A stretch of 64,000 nucleotides of DNA from JAFGAV01 sp041479055 (GTDB lineage Bacteria; Acidobacteriota; Aminicenantia; Aminicenantales; JAFGAV01). How positions within the stretch are numbered: position 1 is the first letter of the stretch; each line of letters opens with the position of its first letter. The position numbers and the translations under genes were made by a program. A model generated the notes under the pieces. The model ran no database searches. It was given only the letters and a program-made list of their open reading frames with translations, and was not told the origin of the DNA. The DNA lies in assembly GCA_963702835.1 (NCBI GenBank), contig OY969762.1, positions 2,294,001-2,358,000 of the forward strand. The letters are read 5' to 3'. Below, piece by piece: positions 48,476 through 57,477 of this stretch.

Positions 48476-49837
48476 GTGAAAATAGCCCTCCTCAACCCTC
48501 CCTACCCCTACAAGGTCGTCCGCGAAGGCCGCTGCCAGCACGAAACGGCCATCTGGGATTCCATCTATCCGCCGCTGTCCCTGGCCACCCTGGCCTCCTT
48601 CCTGAGGGAGGAGCATCCGGTCATTATCATTGATGCCATCGCCGAGGATTTGGGCTTGGAAGCCGTCCTGGGCCGCCTTCAAGAATTCCGGCCGGACCTG
48701 GTCATCGCCTCTATCTCCACCCCTACGGTCAACGAAGACCTCCGGGCCCTGAAACAGGTTAAGGAGCGGACGGGCAGCCGGACGGCCGTCTTCGGCGTTC
48801 ACGCCACTTATTTTGCTGACGACCTCATCCAGGAGTCCGCCCTCGATTTTGTCTTTCTCCACGACCCGGAATTCGCGGCCCGGCACATCGCCTCCGGCGC
48901 AGCAGGGCCGGTGCCCGGCGCCGTATATCGCCAGAACGGCCGAGTGGTCCGCGTGCCCCCTCCCCGGGACAAGGCCCTTCACTTCAAGGTCCCGGCCTGG
49001 GACCTGGTGGACCTGCGCCGCTACAAGATCCCCATTAAGGGAAAAAGCTATGTCCTGGTGTCCACCGCCCGCGGCTGCCCCTTCGATTGCACCTTCTGCG
49101 TCGTGCCTTACTACAGCGGCCGGAAGGTCCGCTTCCGGGAGGTGGAGGAAGTGCTGGAGGAGTTGCGGGCTGTGTCGCGATACGTTGACCAGGTTTTCTT
49201 TTACACCGACCTTTTCACTTTTCGCAAAGACTATGTCCTGCGCCTGTGCCGGGAGATGATCCGGCAAGGCCTTCGCCTGGAGTGGATCTGCAACAGCCGG
49301 GTGGACACCTTCGACCTGGAGATGGCCGAGTTGATGAAGAAAAGCGGCTGCTGGATGGTCTCCTTCGGCATCGAGAGCGGGGACCAGAAGATCCTCGACC
49401 TTTGCCAAAAGAAAATCACCCTGGACCAGTCGCGCCGGGCGGTAGCGGCGGCCCGTCAGGCCGGTCTCATCTCCATCGGCCATTTCGTCCTGGGCTTCCC
49501 CGGAGAAACCCGGGAGACGCTCAGACAAACGCTCCGCTTCTCCCGGGAGGTCAACCCCGACTTCGTTGAGTTCTACATCGCCACGCCCTTCCCCGGCAGC
49601 CGGCTGTTCGAAACGATGAAGGAAGAATTGCCCCCGGACTGGAGAAACATCCGCTACGATTACGACCCCTACCGCAACCCCTTCGACCTGGCCAAGGTCC
49701 GCCGCCGGGCCTACCTCGGCTTCTATCTGAGGCCGGCCAAAATGATCAGCTTCATCCGGCTGTTCGGCTTGAAAAAAATCTTGGGTTTGGGCCTTTCGGC
49801 CGTACGCTTCCTCTATTCGTTCGCTGTCCGGAAGTAG
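48476..49837 (+). CDS. Cobalamin-binding radical SAM protein
   Basis: 453 residues, GTG start. The N-terminal Rossmann-like B12-binding domain (IALLNPPYPY, LATLASFLREEHPVIIIDA, TAVFGVHATYFADDLI) lacks a DxHxxG motif, as in many class-B enzymes that bind cobalamin base-off. The radical-SAM cluster motif is C-x3-C-x2-C in TARGCPFDCTFCVVPYYSGR (residues about 196-214), followed by FYTDLF, NSRVDTF, FGIESGDQKIL and HFVLGFPGETRE. It probably catalyses a methylation or other radical modification, perhaps on a lipid or sugar precursor; cotranscribed with the GT2. Confidence 0.85.
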   Translation: MKIALLNPPYPYKVVREGRCQHETAIWDSIYPPLSLATLASFLREEHPVIIIDAIAEDLGLEAVLGRLQEFRPDLVIASISTPTVNEDLRALKQVKERTGSRTAVFGVHATYFADDLIQESALDFVFLHDPEFAARHIASGAAGPVPGAVYRQNGRVVRVPPPRDKALHFKVPAWDLVDLRRYKIPIKGKSYVLVSTARGCPFDCTFCVVPYYSGRKVRFREVEEVLEELRAVSRYVDQVFFYTDLFTFRKDYVLRLCREMIRQGLRLEWICNSRVDTFDLEMAELMKKSGCWMVSFGIESGDQKILDLCQKKITLDQSRRAVAAARQAGLISIGHFVLGFPGETRETLRQTLRFSREVNPDFVEFYIATPFPGSRLFETMKEELPPDWRNIRYDYDPYRNPFDLAKVRRRAYLGFYLRPAKMISFIRLFGLKKILGLGLSAVRFLYSFAVRK

Positions 49838-49855
49838 GACCGCCTGTCCCGCTCT

Positions 49856-51964
49856 TCAGAAGAGGGGAGCGTTGGACACGATTTCTCCGGCTGGGATCAG
49901 CCCCCGTTCATTGAGAAAGACAAGCTCGGCTTTTTTGCCGTCTACCCGGAGCTCGAAGCGGATGGCGCCCATTAGGGCCCGGTCGGCCAGAGTGATGTCC
50001 AGCCCGGCCGCCGCTCCCTGCAGGCTGGAGTCAAAAGAAATAACCGGGCCGGGTCCTTTCTCCAATTTTACCCGGCCGCTGCCCTGGGGAAAAACGGCCA
50101 CTCGGGAGAAGGCCGCCTGGGCGCTCCCGGCGCCGGGAAGGCGGATGGTTCCCGAAAAATGCCGGCCGCTGAGGCTGCCCCAGCGCAAATACCAGGTGTT
50201 CAGGTTTTTCTTGACGGCGTAGCCTTCCAGGACGGGCAAGCCCCGCTCGGCCAGTTCCCGGGAAAAGAAGAACCGGCTGAGGATCCTCTTGACATCCGGA
50301 TGGTCCCGTTTCCGGTGCAGGGAAGCCCAGTACTGCTCGGCAGCCTTGGTCACTTGGGCGTTCCAAAATAAATAATTGCCCCGGCGGATCCAGGGGTCGA
50401 GGTCGGAGACGCGTGAAAATACATAATAATAGAAGAGCTCCCCGTCCAGGAAATAATCATGCTTGATGGCCTCGAAGAACTCGGGCATCTTTTTCGACCA
50501 CCACATCATCTCGAAGTCCCGGACGATTATGAGCTTGGGTTTCCGGCCCCAGAACTGGCTTATAAAAATTTTTCGCTGGTCGGGGAAATAGGCGGGAATG
50601 CGCCCGTTGTCGAATTCCGTGGCGTTCTTCCTCCCGGACAAAAAATAAAGAATGCTCTCCCCGAAGCAGAATATGGGATCCTGGGGGGAAGTATTGGCCC
50701 TGATGTACTGCAGCAGGCGGGATTGGGGCGCGGCGGTATTGACGGGGGGGAGGATGCCCGCTTTATCCGTGCCCTCGATGGGGCGATGAACACCGCTGCG
50801 CAGAGATATCCCTCCGGCATCAAATTGGACTGCATAACCGGCGGTGAAACTGAAGATGACCAGAGTGGCCTGCACGGCCAAAGCCAGGACGGCCCCCAGG
50901 TTCAAGGCCGCCGGCTTGAGCCAGCCCGACCCCCCGCCCCGGGGGGACCGGCGCTTAGCCTCGCGGAAAGCCAGATAAATAAGGGTGGCCCACAGTATGT
51001 GGATAAGACAGCCGGTCTGGATAATGCGGAATTCGTGGGTCCAGTGAAGGATGTGGAAAAAGGACAGGACGGCCAATAAAGTGACAGCCAGGAGGAAGAG
51101 GTTGGGCGGGCCGTCCATAGGCTCTTTCTTGCGGAAACGAAAAAAGAGGATGGTGATCATGATCAGGAAAAGAAGGATGGCCAGATAGGGAAACACATAG
51201 GCGGGATAGCGGAACAGGGCGGCGGGCGGGGGGAACGGCGATGATTCGATATGGCCCAGCCGAACGGTTTCCAGGATGCCCTGGCCAAGCCGGCTCAATC
51301 CACCCTGTTGCCAATAAAGGAGCACCACCGGCGCCAGGACGGCCGAAATCATCAGGGAAAAAAGAAGCCCCTTCCGCAGGATGGACCACAACCGCTCCTT
51401 GTCCAGGATGCCCTTGACCAAGAGGAGCACGGCTACAGTCAAGAAACTATAACCGGCCATGTCTTCCCGGAACAGCACTGAAAAACCGACCGACAGCCCC
51501 AGGTAAACAAGATGTCGTGTCCGATGGGGCGGAGTCAAATATTTGAGAAGAAACAAGGTATTCAACAGCAGGACGGAACTGATATCGGCTTTCACCCAAA
51601 AACCGGGCAACAGCACCATCAGCCCGACCGGGATCAGGCTGAAGGGCAGGGGCAGGAGTCGCCGGGCGACATGAAAGAGGAGAATGTTCCTAAGAGTATG
51701 GACGATGACCAGAAGAAGCCTGGCCGTGGCGATGGATTTGCCGAAAACCAGAAACCAAACGGCCAACAGGTAGTAACGGCCCGGCATGTACTGATGAAAA
51801 TCCTTCAAGGGGAGCTGCCCGTCCATGGCCCGTTGGGCTCCGTGAATGAGCAGCCCTTCGTCCACATCCACCTCGGGGTATTTGTAATAGGAAAGGTAGT
51901 AGGCCAAGCTCAGCAGCCCGATGATCAGGCTGATCAATATCAAGCGCCGTCGTTCGGGTTTCAA
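49856..51964 (-). CDS. GT-C membrane glycosyltransferase-like protein
   Basis: 702 residues if started at the TTG at 51964 (GGAG at 51975-51972, 7-nt spacing); the frame is open to 52099 but that part would run across the divergent promoter. About 12 membrane helices. The first periplasmic loop contains VDVDEGLLIHGAQRAMDGQLPLKDFHQYMPGRYY, an Asp-Glu motif of the ArnT/GT39 type. The C-terminal about 230 residues are soluble. Presumably transfers a sugar from a polyprenyl carrier onto a glycan or lipid in the periplasm. Confidence 0.7.
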   Translation of the reverse strand: MKPERRRLILISLIIGLLSLAYYLSYYKYPEVDVDEGLLIHGAQRAMDGQLPLKDFHQYMPGRYYLLAVWFLVFGKSIATARLLLVIVHTLRNILLFHVARRLLPLPFSLIPVGLMVLLPGFWVKADISSVLLLNTLFLLKYLTPPHRTRHLVYLGLSVGFSVLFREDMAGYSFLTVAVLLLVKGILDKERLWSILRKGLLFSLMISAVLAPVVLLYWQQGGLSRLGQGILETVRLGHIESSPFPPPAALFRYPAYVFPYLAILLFLIMITILFFRFRKKEPMDGPPNLFLLAVTLLAVLSFFHILHWTHEFRIIQTGCLIHILWATLIYLAFREAKRRSPRGGGSGWLKPAALNLGAVLALAVQATLVIFSFTAGYAVQFDAGGISLRSGVHRPIEGTDKAGILPPVNTAAPQSRLLQYIRANTSPQDPIFCFGESILYFLSGRKNATEFDNGRIPAYFPDQRKIFISQFWGRKPKLIIVRDFEMMWWSKKMPEFFEAIKHDYFLDGELFYYYVFSRVSDLDPWIRRGNYLFWNAQVTKAAEQYWASLHRKRDHPDVKRILSRFFFSRELAERGLPVLEGYAVKKNLNTWYLRWGSLSGRHFSGTIRLPGAGSAQAAFSRVAVFPQGSGRVKLEKGPGPVISFDSSLQGAAAGLDITLADRALMGAIRFELRVDGKKAELVFLNERGLIPAGEIVSNAPLF

Positions 51965-52047
51965 TGAAGGACTCCGCGGCTGTCGGTATGAAAAAATGGA
52001 AAGGGCAAAATAGCATAGCCCTGACGCGAAGTCAATGAACCGGCGCG

Positions 52048-52076
52048 TGGACAGGGCGTCGCTTTCCCGATACAAT
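52048..52076 (+). promoter_or_regulatory. Promoter of the radical-SAM/SPASM gene
   Basis: TGGACA (52048-52053), 17-bp spacer, TACAAT (52071-52076), 15 nt before the ATG at 52092; the leader would be about 9 nt. Confidence 0.55.
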
Positions 52077-52091
52077 AAAGCTCCCTGGACC

Positions 52092-53069
52092 ATGAACACT
52101 CTGGATTATTACCGCCGTCTGGCCCAGATCTTCTGGAGCTATAAGCGGAAAAAGACCGTCCTGCCTTATCTCCCCGTGCGTCTGTGGGTGGAGCCGACGA
52201 GCTACTGCAACCTGGCCTGCGTCATGTGCCCCAACCAGGACCTGGACAAGAGCCAAAAGGGCTACCTGGATTTCGGGCTGTTCCGCAAGATCATCGACGA
52301 GGCCTCCCGCTTCGTTTTCGACGTCCACCTCCTGCACCGGGGCGAATCCCTTCTCCATCCGGATTTTTTCCGCATGGTCCGCTACGCCCATCAGGCCGGT
52401 CTCATCACCCGCTTCCACACCAACGGCACGCTCCTGGACGAAGATAAGTCCCGGCAGTTGATGGCCTCCGGCCTCGATCAATTCGCCTTCTCTTTTGACG
52501 GGTTCGACCGGGAGACTTATGAGCGCATCCGGATCAAGGGAAATTTCGACCGGACCGTGGGCAACATCGTCCGCTTCCTCGAAATCAAGAAGGAGCTGGG
52601 CGCCCGCAAGCCCTATACCACCCTCGAGCTGATCGACTTCCCCGGCCTTTTCCGCGGCGAGGGACAGAGGAGAAAGAAAGAGTTCCTGGCCCGCTTCCAA
52701 GGCCTTCCCCTGGATAAAGTCAAGGTCAAGAATTTGCACAACTGGGCGGGCGATTCTGCTCAGGCGGAAAGGCGCGGCGGCTATCTTCCCTGCACCTTCC
52801 TGTGGCAGGTGATGATCATTTTCTGGGACGGCAGCGTCCTGCCCTGCACTCAGGATTTTCAGGGCTGCCTGGCCCTGGGCAACGTGGGCCAATCCTCCCT
52901 GGCTTCGATCTGGAACAACGAGAGGATGGTCAGCCTCCGGCGGAAGGTCTTGGCCGGCGACGTCGGCGACCTGGCCGCCTGCTCCACGTGCGACCGTCTG
53001 TGGCGGCCGCACATACTGGGCATTCCCACCGAATATCTGTGGCGCTTCCTGTTTAAGCGGATGAATTAG
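52092..53069 (+). CDS. Radical SAM/SPASM-domain protein
   Basis: 325 residues. Cluster motif C-x3-C-x2-C in TSYCNLACVMCPNQ (about residues 37-50), then HRGESLLHPDFFRMV, TNGTLLDEDK and FSFDGFDRETYERIR. The C-terminal region has a SPASM-like cysteine set: LPCTF, PCTQDFQGCLALGNV and CSTC. SPASM enzymes bind auxiliary Fe-S clusters and modify peptides or small molecules. No peptide substrate gene is evident next to it, so its target (peptide, sugar or cofactor) is open. Confidence 0.85.
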   Translation: MNTLDYYRRLAQIFWSYKRKKTVLPYLPVRLWVEPTSYCNLACVMCPNQDLDKSQKGYLDFGLFRKIIDEASRFVFDVHLLHRGESLLHPDFFRMVRYAHQAGLITRFHTNGTLLDEDKSRQLMASGLDQFAFSFDGFDRETYERIRIKGNFDRTVGNIVRFLEIKKELGARKPYTTLELIDFPGLFRGEGQRRKKEFLARFQGLPLDKVKVKNLHNWAGDSAQAERRGGYLPCTFLWQVMIIFWDGSVLPCTQDFQGCLALGNVGQSSLASIWNNERMVSLRRKVLAGDVGDLAACSTCDRLWRPHILGIPTEYLWRFLFKRMN

Positions 53070-53086
53070 GGCGGGATCCCTTCCAA

Positions 53087-53127
53087 GCCAGCTCGGGAAG
53101 GCTAAACCTTCGCTGATGGTCGCAGCG
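53087..53127. repeat. Short intergenic repeat, copy B
   Basis: GCCAGCTCGGGAAGGCTAAA continuing through CTGATGGTCGCAGCG; the reverse complement shares GCGACCAT...GAAGGTTTAGCCTTCCCGAG with copies A and C. It is 17 nt after the radical-SAM stop codon. Confidence 0.5.
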
Positions 53128-53189
53128 ATCGCCCCGGCCATCTCTCTATAGAGAATGACTCAGGCAATATGGAAGAGAACATTGGAAAT

Positions 53190-54164
53190 TTATCTCCACT
53201 CGGGGAAGAGGTCGCGGTGGCCGCTTTGGAAGAGGGGGAAGACGCGCCGGGTGGCCACTTTCAGCAGGTAAAGCGACCAATGCCCCCGGTCCAGTCGGCC
53301 CAGACGGTCCGAGCAGAACACGACATATTTGCCGTCGGGCGACCAGGAGGGAAAATAGTCGTAGGTTTCGTCCCTGTCCGTCAGCCGGACCTTGTCGCTC
53401 CCGTCGGGGTTCATCATCCAGACGTCCCCTTTGCCGTCCGCTTCAGAGGAAACATAAATAATTTGGCGCCCGTCCGGCGAAAACCTGGGCCGGCAGCTGT
53501 GGCCGCCTTTGACCAGCTCCCGCCACTGTCCGAGGGCCAGGTCGTATAGAAAAACATCCCAGCCCATGAGCCGTTTTCCAGTGAACCCCATCAGCGGTTG
53601 GCTGGGGGAGAAATCAGGCAGAGCGCTGGAGCCGCGAAACTGAGGCAGGAGCAGCTCGGCCTTCCCCGTTTTCAAGTCCTGAGTCCAAATCGAAAAATGC
53701 CTGCCCGGCGCCTCCTCGGTGAAGGCGATTCGGCTGCCGTCCGGATACCAGGCCTGCTCGACGGCGTTGTTGGCCGATTTTGTGACCTGGACAATATCTG
53801 TGCCGTCCATATTCATGGTAAAAATCTGGAACTTCCCCTCCGGGTTGGCGCTGAAGGAGATCCGGCGGCCGTCGGGCGAACAGCGGGGATACTCATCTTG
53901 CCAGTTGTTGTCGGTGAGCTTAGTCAAGCTCTCGGCCGTGAGACAATAGATCTCGCTGTCGCCGTCCAGGTCCGACTGAAAAATAATCCGTCCGCGGAAA
54001 TCGAATTGGGCCCGGAGGCGGCTTAAATCAACAGGCTGGGCCGGATTCCGGCCGCGGTCTTTTTCGCCGGAAGAGCAGCCGAAAAAAACAATGAGCCACA
54101 GCACCAGGACAAAGGGCAAAATCAAGCGCGACGGCCGAGTACGACGCAAACCGGAAACAAACAT
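53190..54164 (-). CDS. TolB-like beta-propeller lipoprotein
   Basis: 324 residues. A lipoprotein signal (RLILPFVLVLWLIVFFGCSSG) precedes a six-bladed propeller of WD40-like PD40 repeats: IIFQSDLDGDSEIYCL, PRCSPDGRRISFSANPEGKFQIFTMNMDGTDIVQVT, AWYPDGSRIAFT, PRFSPDGRQIIYVSS and PSWSPDGKYVVFCSD. It resembles TolB but without the N-terminal TolB domain, as in many periplasmic or surface PD40 proteins. Likely a protein or glycan-binding platform in the envelope. Confidence 0.82.
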   Translation of the reverse strand: MFVSGLRRTRPSRLILPFVLVLWLIVFFGCSSGEKDRGRNPAQPVDLSRLRAQFDFRGRIIFQSDLDGDSEIYCLTAESLTKLTDNNWQDEYPRCSPDGRRISFSANPEGKFQIFTMNMDGTDIVQVTKSANNAVEQAWYPDGSRIAFTEEAPGRHFSIWTQDLKTGKAELLLPQFRGSSALPDFSPSQPLMGFTGKRLMGWDVFLYDLALGQWRELVKGGHSCRPRFSPDGRQIIYVSSEADGKGDVWMMNPDGSDKVRLTDRDETYDYFPSWSPDGKYVVFCSDRLGRLDRGHWSLYLLKVATRRVFPLFQSGHRDLFPEWR

Positions 54165-54210
54165 GACCTTTTTAATTTAGTCGTTCCCCAAACAAGAAGT
54201 CAAGTTTTGC

Positions 54211-54541
54211 AAGCATCTCATTTTCCGTGATGTGCCCAGATCGTTAAGGGGTGGCGCGGCGGAGGGGCTCCGGCCTTTCCCGAGACGCCATCGAGCCCCC
54301 TAATTTCTAGGGGGCTGGGGGGTTAATAAATAGAAAAAAAGCAAAGAGGCGGCTCCGGCTATACAATCCGCCTGCGCGCAGCCTGGCCTTGCCGGAAACA
54401 CCTATGAATTTTCTTTATTCTCTTTATCCCCCTCTAGCCCCCCTTGGCGAAACAAGGGAGGCAGAGGTGGGTGTCTCCGGAAATGTCGGCCGCGACAGGA
54501 CCCCACCCGTATCTGTTTTCATCACGGAAATTGAGATGCTT
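54211..54541. repeat. MITE-like element, copy 4, enlarged by nested sequence
   Basis: The best-conserved ends of the family: AAGCATCTCATTTTCCGTGAT (54211-54231) against the complement of 54521-54541, matching at 20 of 21. The interior has GGGGTGGCGCGGCGGAGGGG and CGCCTGCGCGCAGCCTGG as in copies 1 and 3, but extra segments (54280-54365 and 54405-54460) include a hairpin AGCCCCC/GGGGGCT and a CCCCCTCTAGCCCCC tract. 331 bp against 146 bp for copies 1 and 3. Confidence 0.7.
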
Positions 54542-54559
54542 ACTCAAGTTTTGACCGAG

Positions 54560-54588
54560 TTGCTTTTAGCGGCCGGCCATGTTATAAA
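54560..54588 (+). promoter_or_regulatory. Candidate promoter of the AMIN/barrel gene
   Basis: TTGCTT (54560-54565), 17-bp spacer, TATAAA (54583-54588), followed by AAAGGA at about 54599-54604 as the likely ribosome-binding site. Confidence 0.4.
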
Positions 54589-54615
54589 TCAACGATTTAT
54601 AAAGGATGCTGGGAA

Positions 54616-55652
54616 ATGAGCCTGAGACGATGCTTCCCCAGAATAGGCCTCTCGTTTTGTATGATCGTCATCAGCCTTGCCTCCGCCGCTTATGCAGCGC
54701 CGTCCGGCGGCTCCCGATTGATATCCGTGCGCCCTGTGCTTCAGCCCGAGGAACTGGAGGTCCTCATCCAGGTCGAAGGAACGTTCGAACATACTTTCTT
54801 TGAACTTGGCGCCCCGCCCCGCCTGGTGATCGATATCACTCCCGTCCAGGAGGTGGCGGCCTCCGGCCTCATCACCATCCAGGCCTTTGGAGTGGAGAGG
54901 ATCAGGACGGGTCAGCCGCAAGACGGCACGGCGCGCATCGTCTTTGAGTTTTCAGGCCGGCCGTCATTGTATCTAATCAACAAGACGCCTGACGGTATTC
55001 TCGTCTCATTCCTCTCCGGGACAAGCGGAAAGAGCCACGCCCGGCCGAACCCTCCCCCCGCTCAGCCCCAGCCTCCAGCCCCGGAACAGCCGCGGCCCGA
55101 GCTACCCGGGCCAGAGAAAAAGCCTTCATCCCCCCCAACCACGTTGATCGGGTTGAGCCTGGCCAATATAACCCTGACCGACAAACGTTTTCAGGACGTT
55201 TTCGGACATAGGATAGAATCCTGCCTGTCCGTTGATTTCTCCCAAGTTTTGTTCACTTCCGGCCGCCTGGCCCTGGCGGCCGGCGCCGCCTATGAGCGCC
55301 TGTCCCTGGAGGGCCAATCGACGGTCACCGGCCAGGCCACTCAGGTGTCCATCGCTCCCCTGAACCTGGGGCTGCGCCTCATCCTCCGGAGAGGAAGCTT
55401 GTGGCCTTATCTCTCGGCCGGCTTGGCTGTTTATCATTACCGGGAAACGAGCTCCCTGCGGAACACCATGAGTTACACAACGGGCTTCAGCCTGGGCGGG
55501 GGATCTTTGTCGGGTCGCCTTCCTTCGAGCTCCTCCGGGCCAAAGCCTTCTTTCAGTGGACCAGGGCCGTCGCCGAGGAAAATGGCTTGCAGGTGAACCT
55601 GGGAGGATGGGAGATCGGAGGGGGACTGGTCCTGGGGTTCAGTCTTTTTTGA
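54616..55652 (+). CDS. AMIN-domain protein with C-terminal outer-membrane barrel-like region, one frameshift
   Basis: Signal peptide (RIGLSFCMIVISLASAAYA), then an AMIN domain (EELEVLIQVEGTFEHTFFEL, PPRLVIDITPV, GVERIRTGQ, TARIVFEFSG), which targets proteins to the cell envelope; a Pro-rich linker (about residues 140-170); then alternating amphipathic strands as in small outer-membrane barrels. The frame shifts by one base in a run of five G at 55498-55502: the sense continues as IFVGSPSFELLRAKAFFQWT to GLVLGFSLF at 55652, the terminal Phe typical of barrels. Without the shift it ends at 55596. The 3' end overlaps the convergent gene by 14 nt. Confidence 0.7.
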
Positions 55653-57474
55653 TTAAGGTTGAACCGGGCCGCGGACTGGGCGCCGCTGGGCTCCGTCCCT
55701 GGCCGGTCTGGGAAAAGAAATATCCTCCCCCTTGCGCGCCCACCCGGCTCTCGTGTCCCTGGGCGTCAACGACGGAAACGGAATAGGCGTAGACATCTTT
55801 CTGCTTGACGTCCGTATCACGATAGTTGAATACGTCGGGCGCGGTCCGGCCGATATATTTCCAGGACCCGCCTTCTTCGTTGTTCTTGCGATAAATGTTA
55901 TGTTGAACGATGTTGAACCTGTCGTTGTCGGGGTTGCGGTCCCAGGTGACCTCGGTCACGTAACGGGTCAGGAAAACGCTTTCGTCCACGAAGGTCTGCC
56001 AGCGGACATTCAGGGGCGGGTTGACTCCCAGGACCTCTATGGACCTGACGGTGCTGGCCGTAAGGCCCAGGTTGTCTACAACCGTCAGCTTGACCTGGAA
56101 GATACCCTGGGTCTGGTAGGTATGATAGATATTCCCGCCCGAATCCGAGCCGCCGTCGCCCAAGAGCCAGGTCCACTGGGTGACCATTCCATCCGGGTCA
56201 TAGGAGGCCGTCCCGTCGAACTGAACCTCCAGCGGAGCAAACCCGGTGTTGGGCAAAAAATTAAAAGCAGCTACGGGCGGCTGATTGGGCTTGGGGGGAG
56301 GGGCTGTTCCGCCGCCGCCCCCGCCGCCACCTCCGCCGCCACCACCGCCGCCGCCGCCGCCTCCGGGTGTGGTGGTTCCGAAATAAATCTCTCCGCCAGA
56401 GCTCCACACAAAATTCAGTTTGCCCGCCGGGTCAAGGGCTAAATCCATATGGATAGAGTAGCCCGAATCGGGCACGTAGTTCGTCCCGGACCAATTGCTC
56501 CTCTGGCCGCTGCGAAAATAAAGACTCCCATTATCGGCGCTGCCCTCTTGCCAGACCAAATGGAGGATGTTGTCCCTTTGGATCACGTGCGGCCAATGAT
56601 TAAAAGACCAGCCGCTCAGCTCGATCGACGGCGTGAATCCGGAGCCCGTCCAGTAGGAATAGGCCACGGCGTTGCCGCTGTCGTCAGCCGTGACGTGGAC
56701 ATAAAAGACATGGGCGATGCCGTTGTTGTCCACCTCCACGGTGGGGTGCTGGTGGCCCAGGGGGAATTCGGTATAAACCGGCTGGGGTGCGCTCCAGCCG
56801 GCGTTGAAGCCGGCGTCCCGGCGGCAGTACATGGTATCGTAGTCAGCGGTTTTCGAGGTGAAGACCGCATATACCACGCCGTTATTTGCGGCGATATCAG
56901 GGAATTTCGACCGATAACGGTCGTCGCTGACCAGCCTCATATTTTCCCAGGTTCCCCCCACTCTGGCCCGGGAATAAACTTCACCCGCCCCATAATTGTA
57001 CCAGATAATGTACAGGTTCCCCGAGCCGTCCACGGACATACGAACCATGTCCGGATTGCCGAAAGAGGCCGCCAGCTCCGGGCCGCCCCAGGAATCGCCG
57101 GTCAGGGTCCTGAGAACAATACCGTTCCCCAGCTCGCCCCAGACCACGTAGAGGCGCTGCGACCCGTCGAGCCCGACTGCGCAGGCCATCTTGGATTCGC
57201 AGGCCACCCGGCCGCTGTTGCTGAGATTGATCGGCCCGGTCCAGGTCTCGCTGCCGGCCGGCCGGCGGCTGTAGAAGACGTCCCCGCTCGAATCACTGTA
57301 GGCATCCAGCCAAACCGCATGAATATTTCCTGAGGAATCGACGGCAATCCGGGGCGACCAGCAAAAGCCCTGGGCATTGGAGATGCGCACGGCCGCTTCC
57401 GCGTTCAGCCAACAAAAAACAAGGCCGGCCGCCAGGAGGAGGACAAGCCGCCGACCCGCTTTGTTCAAACGCAT
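55639..57474 (-). CDS. Secreted beta-propeller protein with Gly19 linker, PKD and FnIII domains
   Basis: 611 residues: signal peptide (LVLLLAAGLVFCWLNAEAA), repeated W-S-P-R-I-A-V-D-S-S-G-N-I-H-A-V-W-type blades (about residues 35-365) as in sialidase/BNR-like propellers, a run of 19 glycines (56308-56364), a proline-rich stretch, a PKD domain (PPVAAFNFLPNTGFAPLEVQ, FDGTASYDPDGMVTQWTW), and a FnIII-like domain ending in a sequence without an anchor. Likely surface-bound or secreted adhesin or glycan binder. The neighbouring gene at 57478 is a relative without the Gly linker. Confidence 0.75.
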   Translation of the reverse strand: MRLNKAGRRLVLLLAAGLVFCWLNAEAAVRISNAQGFCWSPRIAVDSSGNIHAVWLDAYSDSSGDVFYSRRPAGSETWTGPINLSNSGRVACESKMACAVGLDGSQRLYVVWGELGNGIVLRTLTGDSWGGPELAASFGNPDMVRMSVDGSGNLYIIWYNYGAGEVYSRARVGGTWENMRLVSDDRYRSKFPDIAANNGVVYAVFTSKTADYDTMYCRRDAGFNAGWSAPQPVYTEFPLGHQHPTVEVDNNGIAHVFYVHVTADDSGNAVAYSYWTGSGFTPSIELSGWSFNHWPHVIQRDNILHLVWQEGSADNGSLYFRSGQRSNWSGTNYVPDSGYSIHMDLALDPAGKLNFVWSSGGEIYFGTTTPGGGGGGGGGGGGGGGGGGGTAPPPKPNQPPVAAFNFLPNTGFAPLEVQFDGTASYDPDGMVTQWTWLLGDGGSDSGGNIYHTYQTQGIFQVKLTVVDNLGLTASTVRSIEVLGVNPPLNVRWQTFVDESVFLTRYVTEVTWDRNPDNDRFNIVQHNIYRKNNEEGGSWKYIGRTAPDVFNYRDTDVKQKDVYAYSVSVVDAQGHESRVGAQGGGYFFSQTGQGRSPAAPSPRPGSTLIKKD

Positions 57475-57477
57475 CGT

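Noticed and set aside
56308..56364. GC-rich trinucleotide repeat as a possible CRISPR or tandem-repeat locus.
   Set aside because: It is in frame in a secreted protein and codes for 19 glycines with mixed codons; no spacer-like structure exists.
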